Below are positions 22,596-34,800 of a stretch of 64,000 bases of DNA, one piece after another. Under the pieces are notes generated by a model. That model did no database searches, was not told where the DNA came from, and worked only from the letters and a program-made list of their open reading frames with translations. A program made the position numbers and the translations under genes. Each line of letters starts with the position of its first letter. Position 1 is the first letter of the stretch. The stretch lies in NCBI GenBank assembly GCA_026826555.1, contig JAKSZT010037198.1, forward strand, positions 6,805,775 through 6,869,774, given 5' to 3'. This DNA comes from Tolypeutes matacus. Lineage: Eukaryota; Chordata; Mammalia; Cingulata; Chlamyphoridae.

Positions 22596-22815
22596 TCACG
22601 ACTCCTCATTCCCAGAATCATCATCATCATAACAGTCGGCATCTTCCTCTTCCTCATCTTCATCATCAATGTCATCGTCGTACAAGTCGTCATAAAGCAA
22701 ATCTGAGCTGTTGTCATTGGAAGGCACTTTAGTTTTGATGCAGTATTCCGCCAGGGTTGTGGGGACCTTTACTCCATCCTTTTCTGCTTCGGCCTTAGTG
22801 GCTGAAACCTGTTTC
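22596..22815 (-). CDS. UBE2R2: UBE2R2 terminal coding exon, acidic tail
   Basis: On the minus strand the acceptor is CTTTCTTTAG and the stop is TGA at 22598-22596. The exon encodes [20 protein letters not shown], then [20 protein letters not shown], then the Asp/Glu-rich tail. In CDC34 the equivalent tail contacts the basic canyon of cullins. The run of GAT/GAC/GAA/GAG codons makes this a simple-sequence stretch but it is fully open. Confidence 0.97.
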
Positions 22816-25800
22816 CTAAAGAAAGGATGACACAAAAACAGGTTATGATAAGTCTCTGCCTTGAAGGTTTATAATTGGCTTCTAAATAATGAAGATTCCT
22901 TATGGGGAACGGATGTAGCTCAAATGGTTGAGCACCTGCTTCCCGTGTATGAAGTCCTGGGTTCAATCCCTGGAACCTCCTTTAAAAAAAAAAAAAAGAT
23001 TCCTATGACTCTGCTTTCTAAGCTTCAGTATCTGCCTAAAAGCATTTGGTAGACACCCTGTACTATATACCACAGGTTTCTAGCCCATCTGAGACCATTT
23101 TGAAGGAAATTTCATTTTGTGATAATGACCTTTTAGGGAGAAATAAACTATTAGGGAGTTTAGTTGTCTCTTTACCAACAAACTTCCATTGCCAATACAG
23201 CATCAACAACTCTTAATAACTCAACAATCCAACAATCCTAATTTGTATTTAGAGTAAAATCCAAATACTTTATCCTGGATTCCAAAGCCTTCCATGATCT
23301 ATCTGCTTACTCCACTCTCACAGCCCATTACTTTATCCCACTCCAAAACACTCAGGCCACTCTGGTCTTATAGAACCTTGACCACACCTGGCTGGCTCCC
23401 TGTCATTCAGATCTCAGCTTAAGTATCACCTCAGAGGAGGCCTTCCTTAAATACCCAGTTCAAAGTAGCCATTTAGTCACTCGCATTACCCTGCTCACTA
23501 GAATGTGAGCTTCATTGGAGCAGGGACCTTGTCTATCTTAGTCACTTCTATTGACCCAGTCCCTAGAAAACAGCTTGGCCCATAGTAGGTGTGCAATAAA
23601 TATTGATTGTATGAATAAATGGAAGAGTAGTTTCCTTCAACAAGTATGAAAATTCGAACCCTCGAGGGATTGGAGAAACTGAACTTAAAACGTCAATACA
23701 CTACTCTTGATCTTCTTCGACTTAATCTCTGCAATTAGACTTTTTCAGTCACTATGGCCGCTTTACTTATTTTGCCACACCAAGCATACTCATGTTGCTG
23801 AGAGTCCTAGGCTTGAACCTTTTCTTACTCTCAGCACTCTCACTGGGCTATCTTAGCTGTTTTCATGGTTTTAACCCACTCCCTTTATGTTGATGGCGCT
23901 CATATCATCAGGCTCCAGCCCATACCTTTCTTCTGAACTCTGGACTCTTACATAACTAACTGCCTTTTGGCTGTCTGCATCTTGATATGCCATAGGTACC
24001 CCAAACTGGCAAGTCTAAAACCTTTTCATTTTCCACCCCTATGGCAAGTTTTCCTTTTCTCAGTAAAAGTGTATCAGTTCTTAAAATCAGACTTCAACTC
24101 CACATACCCCAAATTACTGAAGTCCTACTGCTTTACAGCCTAAATATTTTCAAATCTGTCTTCTTATTCCCATTGCCACTGTCTTAGTTTAGTCCTCATT
24201 TCAGTTTCCCTACTGGTCCCGTGGTCAATTGGGTTTTTCTAGAACTTCTGTGGTCATCCCTTCCTTCAACCAAACTGCTCGTGATGAGTTCAATGTCTTT
24301 TAAGACCTGGTGCCTCTCTTATTTAATTTCCCATTACTTCTCAAATCAAAATTTACATACAAGCAATTTAAAACTACTTCTAATTCCTTTGATATGACAT
24401 GCTTGTTTAACTGTTTTTAACATGTTTTTCTCTCCCTGAAGATGCTTCTCTCCTCTCTTTTTCACCTGAAAAATTCTTAGCCATCTTAACTCAGAGGAGG
24501 CATTATCTATTCTCTCTCCTAGGAACTCCTCCATAGGATTATATACTCCCCTTCCTGTGTATCTTCTTTATGCTTCTGTAGTGGCATTTATCATATTGCA
24601 TCATTTGTTTGTTTACAAAGTGCTTTCTACCCTATGTGTAAAGTGTCATCTCCTGGAGGAGAGACTTAAAAACAGGTAATTAACAGATATCCATGTACTC
24701 AGTAGAATAGTATCTGACACAAAGCTGAAAAAAATTAAAGAATGAAACAAAAGTAACTCTCAAACAAATTAAAAAGTATAGGGGAGAAGTACCTTGGGAA
24801 TATCCATGCATTCTTCACTTACTAAAGCCTACCTTTCCTTGAACATCAGGCTCCAATCCTGTTTTCATTTCCATCCTTCATTCCTCAGTTTACTCACTCC
24901 TGCCCCTCTAAATTTCTAGGTCCTTACTATTTATACTAAATTCCTTCAAACTTTGTTTGCATCAGTGATATGGGTGGCTGGTAAAACAAAAAACAAACAA
25001 AAAAACCCAGACTCTATCCTTGTAATCTCATTAAATGGCTTTGGATTAGGGAGTGGTCTAAATGTGAATCCATAGGCATAGAACTTTGAGAGCTGCCCAT
25101 CTATATTTATATTACTCAGCTGTCAAATGACTTGCTTTTCTCTGCATTATTTTTATTTTTTCATATCACATGCTATTACGCCAACTAGATTTACAGAGGT
25201 ACTTTATCTGCATAAATTCCAGTGCCTACTAAACTATCCTCCACATAGAATGAGTCGGAACCATCCTTATGAAGCAGGCTTCATATAGGGAATCAATAGA
25301 TGGATCTGGAACCTGCCAATAAATCCACATGGACACCGATAACCCAAGATGGCTGCTGGAAGACCCTCACACGATTTCCACCACCCAGAGATTCCCAGGA
25401 GAAGCTCCCGATATTCTCCCAGGACATTATCATTGGCCCCACCCAGGGGATTGATGGGTGGGGTAATCAATCAAAACAGCAAACACCTGGGACTCCTCCC
25501 ATGCCATTAGCAAAGGGGTGGAATAATGAACAGTTTAAAAAGCAGGCACAAAGGTCAAATTGCTCTCCAGCTCCTGCTCCCTGCTGCTCTCAGCCCTCTT
25601 GGCTTCTACGCCCTGCTCTCGCCATGTCCCCCCTGTGCGGATCAACACGCAAGTAAAACTTGGGCATTTATGATCTATAATGGGAAACTAGTCTATATCA
25701 GCCCTCTATCACTTTTCAGCCCTTTACTCTCTACTGGGGACCCATGATCTGTTGTTTTCTCCCCCCTCCCCACCTTAATAAATTACTAGCCTCACTAACC

Positions 25801-28800
25801 TGACATGCTCTGAAATTCATTTCTGCAGCATAAGTCAAGAATCTAGATTAAATCCAGTAACACTTAGGGCTCTATTTGAAGGATATAAATATCATGAAAG
25901 GATACCGTCATAAAAACTTTATGTCCTACTTAGGGTATGATCAAGAGATGAATGAACTTAAGCCCAATTAAGAGTTCTACTTTTCTTTCTTTTACACAGA
26001 CAGAAACTAAAAACCCAGAAAGTTAACTGATAATTGGTTATACAAGGAGTAGCAAAGCTGGTGGCAGATTCCAAGTCTCGTGATTCTTATTCTATGGCTC
26101 TGCTATACCATGTATTAGTGTCACTGATAATAAACATTACCAGAAAATATTTGCTCCCAGGGTCAAAAGCCTAATAAACTGTGGAGTTTCATTAAAAAAA
26201 AAAATGTGAAAACAAAATTACCCTTTCTTATATACCAGGAATATCTTTGGTAGTTGTTTGCTGTATTTAATGGCCACGATGAAAGTCCAAAACAGGGTCC
26301 TTAAAATGATTAGGAGACAGAGTTTGCACAATTATTTGACTGATTCAGAACCTGGAAGTCCCTTCTGATGCAGCAGTATCCCTTTTAGTGGGTGATCTCT
26401 CAACAACCAAGCCTCATGAGGCTCAGGCAGAAAGCTCCTTACTATTCCCTATAATAAATCTAATTGAGAGAAATGGAGTGGATAGGATATTTAAGTCTGA
26501 TTTAAACCCTTTGTTCCAGGAGACACTGGTTCTATATGAAGACTTGAAGTAATCAAAAGGCAGACAGAACAAAAGCACCTTACCTAATGATTTCAGCATA
26601 TTCTTTGTCTTTTCCTTTACTGTCCCTCCATTTCCTGAACATAACTGAAGCATCCACATTGGCTGGGGAAAAGGTGTTGGGCTCATTAAGCAGTGAGATT
26701 ACACTTAACAGGATAGTCCTAGAAACAGGAAAAAAGGGTCAGTTACAAATGAGCATATTCACGTTATTCCAAAGTATTCTGCTTTTTAACTTAAGTACAA
26801 GCAGAGTTTAAGTTTTTTCCCTTTAAACTTTTCTGACTACAATATATGCAAGGTCTTAGAGGAATAGAAATACAGCATCTTAAAATTTTGTTTTCAGTAC
26901 TCAGCTGAGAAGGCTAGGAACAAACTGCTAACTGAGAGACAAAGCAGAGAAAATCTGTGAGTCTATCTAGCATAAATGTCATGTTGCAGGATATAAAATG
27001 AACTCTATAGGAGGCACTGTCTTGACCGGTTACATGTTCCAATCCAAAAAAAGTGGGTGTCTGGTTGCTTTTCAAATACTATGTACAGAAAAATTACAGG
27101 GAAGCGGCTGTGGCTCAATCAGTAGGGCTCCCGTTTACCATATGGGAGGCCCCGGGTTCGGTTCCCGGGGCCTCCTGGTGAAGGCAAGCCCGCCCGCACG
27201 GCGTGGTTAGCTGACCCAGCGAGCACAAGCAGCAAGGGGGGGATAAATGAATAAATAAATAAAAATCTTTAAAAAAAAGAAAAATTACAAATCATGTGGA
27301 GTAGAAAAGAGAAAAAAAGCATCAAATTTTTAGCTTCAAGGCAATAATTTGGTGGGAAAGGGTAAAAATAATGCTAAATACATCCAATTCTTATTCCTGC
27401 CCATGTAGAAGATCCAAAAAACAGTATTACATACAAATGTATTTCTTCTCCATATTTATAAGGAGAGGAAGACAGAGTTAAGCAGGAGAATGAAGGAAAA
27501 GTAAAGGCCTTGGCATGGAAGAAGTAATCTCTGAGTAACAGAAATCTTTGTTCAGAAATGTTTACTGTGTACCTATTGTGTGTCAGAGGCATTGATTATT
27601 TAAGAAAATGTTTACTGTGTGCCAGAGGCATCAAGTTAGATTCTGGACATACAATGGTGAACAAGTTAGATGCAGTCCCTGATCTCCCGGGGCTTATAAG
27701 TCTAGAGGAGATACAAACAGGTAATTTTCATCCACAGATAAAAATTAGATACTTCAAATAACCACAGGGAATAAAGTTTCTGTTAGATAAAATAGCTAAA
27801 ACAGCACAACGGCTTCCAAAAATGTCCCAAATTATTCCCAGGCTATTTTTCTAAAAGTTAAGTGCATATGGATAAGAAGAAAATGGGAGGAAGAATTAAG
27901 TTTTTCTATCTCTTCTCATTGGTGCAAGGTTAAACACTGTGCAAAATAATCTTTACTCCAGGCCACAAACCAAAAGGGAGGGAACTGGGCAATGGGATAT
28001 TTGATTTGATGAAACTTTTCCCCAAAAAGCATAAAGAGTTTCTGTTATGTGTTTATACAAAACTATAACAAAGGCACCATAAATGAAAACTTTCCCATCT
28101 GGTTGAAATCACACATGCACACATATCCTTTTTTCTATTAGGTTAAGAACTGGTCCTGGGGGAGTGGGTGCAGCTCAGTGGTTGAGTACCCACTTCCCAT
28201 GTACGAGGTCCCGGGTTCAATCCTGGGTACCTCCTAAAAAAAGAAAAAATGTCCTGTTCCCTACTCTTCCCCACCCCAAGAACTTTATAGATTTCTTCAG
28301 TAACTTCATTTAAAAGATTCAAAGAAACTCATTATTGCCATTAATGGACTGACACAACATCTAATCGGAAAATAAAAATGTGGGTAGAAAATAACTTCTT
28401 CAGAAGACGACACATATAAAACCTGTTAGAAAGATAAGCAGAATAAGGACACAGACATGTGGCTAGTGGCTACCATACTGGACAGCACAGGTCATGATGA
28501 TGAATCATACTAACTGAATTAGGAAATATTTCCCTCAATTATTTTCAAGTTGATTTTCTTATATCTCATGTTTACTCTTTTTTTTTTTTTTTTTTTTTAA
28601 AGATTTTTTATTTATTTATTCATGTATCCCCCCCTTGCTGCTTGTGCTCACTGGGTCAACTAACCACGCCGTACGGACGGGCTTGCCTTTACCAGGAGGC
28701 CCCGGAAACCGAACCCGGGGCCTCCCATATGGTAAACGGGACCCCTACTGATTGAGCCACAGCCGCTTCCCTCATGTTTACTCTTTTTTTTTTAATTTAT

Positions 28801-31800
28801 TTATTTATTTTTTTTTTTTATTTTTTTTTTTTTTTACCGGGAAGTCCCGGGGATCGAACCCAGGTCCCTCCATACGGAAGACGGACGCCCAACTAGTTGA
28901 GCCACATCCGACCCCCTCATGTTTACTCTTAAAATAGCATATTGGGAAATAAAATTTTACAAAATGGTGGATCATCAATTTTTATCAAAATAAGAACTCA
29001 TTTCTAATACCATGTCCTCCTAAATTGAAATCCATGATGCTTTCAGAAGTGTCAGATACTGCAATGGACTTGTAATAATAGTTTTAGTTATCCCAGAATG
29101 TTTTCATTTCCTCCCTTTGTCTGAAGAACAGGATCCTTTTTTGTAAGGGGAATCCATTTCATGTGCTTCAGGTGTGGGGCCAATCCCTTCCCCCTAATCA
29201 TGCCACACCCAACCTTCCTACCCATAGCAGCAGACACAGGATCAAAGGACTGGCCATATAATTCCACTCCTATTGTCATGGCAATTAGTTTGGGGGTGCA
29301 TGTGAATCAAGCTGGGCCTATCAGAACCCTTGTTCTAAACTAATGACAGAAAGGCAATTTAGTTTTATTTTTCCTATGAATGGACTGACAGCTGTGAGAA
29401 TGAGACAAGTCTAGAGCAGGTGGCCTTCTATGTCACCACATGGTGACAGCCTATCTGACAACAGGGCCAATAAGAGAACAAAGCAGAATTGAGGGTTTTT
29501 TTTTCTCTAACAGAGTTCCTGATACAATTCATATGCACTCTCCTAATCAGTTTCCCAACCATTATGTTGTGAATGGGTTACCTGCAGATCATATATTGCT
29601 CCCTGCAGGCAGTTGAGTGGTTAGGACCTGTGGCAGCCTGAACCCTTGGCCAAGAAGTTAGGACAAAAGCATCTTCAGTTTATTCTATTGTGATCTACAA
29701 ATATTCTCATTTTTTATATGTACCATGATGGAAAAAGATCAGGAAGCAATGTCTATGTAGTTTAAAATGTCTATCACTTTTACCAAAATAATTTAACACA
29801 GGCATCACACCTGTAGTGTGGCAAAGAACTCTGTAAGATAAATATTATTAATCCTATTTTTATAGAATGGAAGAACTAAACTACCTGCCTAAGACAATAC
29901 TGCTACAAAGTACAAAACAGGATATAAAACCAGGAAATATTCCAACTCATCTCTTTTCACTTTCAGTAAGTTTTTAAAATCTTTATTATATTTTTCTTAG
30001 GAGAAAATGAAGCAGAAGGTAGAGAGGATTAACAACAGAGAAAAGGAAGACCTACCAATAAAGCTATCAAATAAATATTTAATATATGCAATGACTGGGT
30101 CAATAAAGCCCTTAAAGAGCTCGGTCTCCTGAACGAAGGTAAAAAACATCAGGAAAACAAAACAAAACAAAAAATATACACTCTTTTTTTATTCTCACTC
30201 TGTCCCTCCCTCACAGTCCCATATGAAGCTTTGGTTTTCAGCAGTCAATATGGAGCTGGATTTATCCATTTAGACAAGTTTGTGGCACTTGGGCCTAAGT
30301 TTCTTAGACTAGCAGAATACACTGTGAGGGCTGTGGGTATATATTGACAACTTCAGACTCTCAGTTCCTATAAAGAAGAACCCCTTCTCTAGACTTGGAG
30401 GCATGGGTCTGGTCTATCCAAATACATGCTTGAAATGCATTATAACAAAGAACACAGCTAACCCAGAAGGAGTTTGGGGCAAGAATGAGGGACAGAGAGT
30501 TCTTAGTGTCTTGGCTTATTGCCCAATCCCCACCACCAACCCAATCCCCACCACCACCCCACTCCTGGAGTTAGAGATACCCTGAGAAATAAATGGGCTC
30601 TCTGTGCATTTACCCTTCTGGCAGGGTAAGGGATTTTGATAGCAGTTTTCAATACACAGGATCTGGGCAAAAATATAAAAATAGTAACAGGAGAAAGGAA
30701 GCATGGAAAAAAAGATAGGCAAAAGTCCCCCACATTAGAGTGTCCTCAGATTAATATTTCAGATCCTTTTGTCTGCTTTAGAATCTGCCACAGATGATGT
30801 GGCAATTTTCTTTAGAATAAAAAATAAGTTTGTAAACAATGAAAACACCAAAAGAAAATGAAGACCAACACACACACACACACACACACAGAGCAAGCCA
30901 ACAAGTTGTAATGGTCTACATAGTTCAGACATGTTTAACAACTACAGAGGCGGGAAAGGACAACTGGCTGAAGCAATATGAATAATTAAAGATTTCCAGC
31001 AAAGATAATGACATGGATAAAGATAAATACCAGTAGTAATGTATTTTTTATTTTTAACTACACTTTTTCCTATAGGATCTAAAAGGCAAATGCACAAAAC
31101 ATAATGATAAATTAATGGTTTTGGACTCATAATGTATGAGGTAACATATAATTTGTTACAAGAACTACATAAACGTGGAGGGATGGAGAGGTATAGGAAC
31201 ATAGTGTGTGCATACTATTGAAGCTAAGTTAGTATCAAAGCAAATGTATAAAAAGTAGTAGAGTACAGGGTACCAGAGGTAGAGACAAGGGCATTGGGGA
31301 GTTAATGCAAAATGAGTGTAGGGCTTCTGTTGGGGGCGAAGGGAAAATTCTAGTAATGGATGGTGGTGAGGGTACTGCAACACTGAATATGATTAATACC
31401 AGTGAATGATATACTTCAGAGAGGTTTGGATGGGAAGATTTATGTTGTATATGTGTTTCCACCATTTTTTAAAAAAGAAACAAAGGGCATTCCAGGAAGA
31501 TGGTGTCAGTACATATGCAAGACTCAGCTATCTTACAAAATCAGCAAAGGATGGGCAGAAACTGTTTGAAGGAGCTGCTTTGGGGTTCTGCAGACCAGGA
31601 GAGTGCCATATACATTGTCCAGGGAGTGGGAACAGAGGGACAAAGAGGCCAAAAAGAAAACCATGAGTTACTCGCCCCTGCAGCTTAGAGTGGCACCCAT
31701 CCCAGCCTTGGTAAAACCAGTGGCTTATGGTCAACAGAGAGGAGAGGGGTGAAAACTTTTCTTGTCAGTAAGTTTGTTTTTTATTATTATTGAAATAATG

Positions 31801-34800
31801 AAAATGCTCTAAATGATGATTGAGATGATGCACAACTATGTGATTATACCAAATACCGGTGATTGTGCACTTTGGATGGATTGTATGCTTTATTGATATG
31901 TATCAATAAAGTTGATTTGTTTTTTAAAAAAAGAGAATGGAAATATTCCTCTTTGGGAATAAAGAGGGAGCGGCAGAGGCTGTATGCGCTTTCTCTTCAG
32001 TGAGTTTAAGCAGCAGGGTCCCACTTTAAATTGTGATTCTAACCAGCTGAGAAAGAATCACCAGTAGAGGTTGAAAGAATCACCTCTGTGGAAAGGTTTG
32101 CCAAAGAACACCATCTGCTGGCAGGCTAGGAAAGTGAAGGAAAACAAGACTTGGGAGTCTCTCTTGGCCCTATCCCCAGGTCGCCTTGGATTTGCTTGTT
32201 TTGATCACTTAAATGGGGCAATTTTAAAGTGTTAGAATAAGGTGAAACAAAAATCAAAGAAGAACTGTGAAAAAAAATGACTAGGCAAGAGAGAGAAACT
32301 GACCATCAGAGTAAATATAACCAGATGCCTAAACATCCACAAAAAATAGTCATACTGAGAAACAGGAAGATATAGCCCAGCCAAAGGAAAAAATTAAAAG
32401 TCCTGATGAGAAACAGGATTTAAAACAACTAATCATGGGAAGCGGCTGTGGCTCAATCAGTAGGGCTCCCGTTTACCATATGGGAGGCCCCGGGTTCGGT
32501 TCCCGGGGCCTCCTGGTGAAGGCAAGCCTGCCCGTGCGGCGTGGTTAGCTGACCCAGCGAGCACAAGCAGCAAGGGGGGGATAAATGAATAAATAAATAA
32601 AATCTTTAAAAAAAAAAACAACTAATCAAATTTCCTAAATCAAATCAAGGAGCTGAAGGAAAATATAGCTAAAGAGATAAAGGGTAATAAGAAGAAACTA
32701 GGCTCAAGCAGTTGAGTGCCTGCTTCCCATATGGGAAGTTCCTGGGTTTGGTTCCTGGTGCCTCCTGAAAAAAAAAAAAAAAAACAACAAGCAAACAAAA
32801 AATCAACTCAGGGGAGCTGATGGGGCTCAGTGGTTTAGTGCCTGCTTCCCATATATATGAGGTCCCGGGCTCAATCCCCAGTCCTGGAACCTAAAAAAAA
32901 AAAAAAAAGACTTTGAAAGCTTGCAAAGAAAAGTAATAGAGTGTATGGGAATGAAAGGCACAACTGGTAAGATTAAAAATAGAGCATCTGCATCCTGTGT
33001 TCAAGATCCTGGGTTCAATAAAAGAAAAAACAAAAAAAAAAAAAACATAAAATACATTAGAGGCATATAACTATAAGCAAATTGGAAGACAGAGTACCTA
33101 AACTTGAAAAGATAGAACAGAAAGAAAAAGAATGGAAAAAACTCAACAGGGTGTAAGGGAACTGAATGACAGTCATGTGCTAAGGGTGGACCAGAAGGAG
33201 AGGAGAACAGAAAGGGGACAGAATATCTGAGGAAATAATGGCTGGAAATTTAATTTCTCAACAAATTTCCCAAATCAACTGATATTGACATAAATATCAA
33301 TATCCAAGGACAATGCACCTCAAACAGAATAAATCAGAATAGACCTAGTCTGAGAAATCTACCATTCAGAATGACAAACGCCAGAGAGAGAATTAAGAAA
33401 GCAGCAAGAGAAACCATGGAGGTGAGAAACCATGGAGGCGAGAAAGTGGTATGATGCTGAAAGGTGCTGAAAGAGAAACCTGCCAGGCAAGATATTTTTA
33501 TCCAACAAAACTATCCTTCAAAAATGAGAATTTCAAGTCTTCACAGAAAAACAAAAACAGAGTATGTCACCAAGAGACCAGATTTACAAGAGATACTAAA
33601 GGGAATGCTGCAGCCTGAAAGAAAACGACTAGAGAGAGGGGGTTGGAGAAGAGTATAGAAATGAAGACTTTTAGTAAGGGTAACTAAAATGGTAAAAAGA
33701 CAGACAATAGTAAGATATGAAAACAGAAAACCAAAGGAGAAAAGTGGGTGAGGCAAGTAATACCTTTACAGTAATAACATTGAATGTTAATGGATTGAAT
33801 TCCCCAATCAAAAGACACAGACTGGAAGAACGAATAAAGAAAATATGAGTCATCTATATGCTGTCTACAAGAGACTCACCTTAGACAAAAGACACAGGAT
33901 GAAAGTAAAAGGTTGAAAAAACATATTCCATGTAAATTTTAGAATCCAAAAAAGAAGTAGCTACACTAATATCTGACAAAACAGATTTTAAATACAAAAC
34001 TGTTATAAGAGATGAAGAAGGTCATTATATATTAATAAAAGGGACAATTCACCAAAAAGAAATAACAATCATATATACTTATGCACCTAACCTGGGTGCC
34101 CCAAAATACATGAGGCAAACACTAGCAAAACTGAAGGGAGAAGGGAGAAGCCAAGATGGCGACAGAGTAAGGAGCTCCTGGAGTCAGCTTGTGCTACAGG
34201 GCAGTTCGTGATCACCCAGAGCTATCTAAAGCACCTGTTTGGGGGCCCCAGGAGACCAGAAGAGTATCCTGCAACATCCTAGAAAGTATGGAAGGAGGAG
34301 AATGCCCATCTGCAGAGAAGATTCATGAGTAGAGTCCTTCATGCTGAGGAGGTCGATGCCCATGGTGCAAGATGCCTTGGGAACTATTCTATAGCTGGAG
34401 TTGGAAACTCCATTTCCCAAAAAACGGGGAAGGAAGACATGGTGTGGCACCAACTTCAGCTACTGATTAGTAAATTCAGTGGGCTAAAGTATAATTCTAG
34501 GAACAGCTAAACTTTGAGCCTGTCCAGGTCAGAAGAAGGCCGGTAACCGCCATTTTGACTCCACCCCCAGCATGAGGGGAAGCGGGTTGATTGAAAATTA
34601 CAATGCTGGTAGGGACCAGCTTCTTTCCACCCAGATGAGATTGCAGCTCTAGCCTAAACCCCAGACCCACCTCCGGCAGGGAGGAAGCTTGAGGGACCTG
34701 CACCACCTTTCTGGGAAACTGCAAGCCATGCTCATGCTGGTGCTCATCCTACTCTAACGGCACAAGCCAGCTCAGGAGCTATTCCGTGGCTGGAGTTAGA

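Noticed and set aside
22403..22717. Met-rich frame opposite or beside the UBE2R2 tail
   Set aside because: It is an out-of-frame reading of the GAT/GAA-rich acidic tail exon.
27099..27172. tRNA genes at the many GGTTCGA/GGCTCAA sites
   Set aside because: These are SINE heads followed by SINE bodies and A-rich tails with TSDs; they lack a proper tRNA 3' half and acceptor stem.
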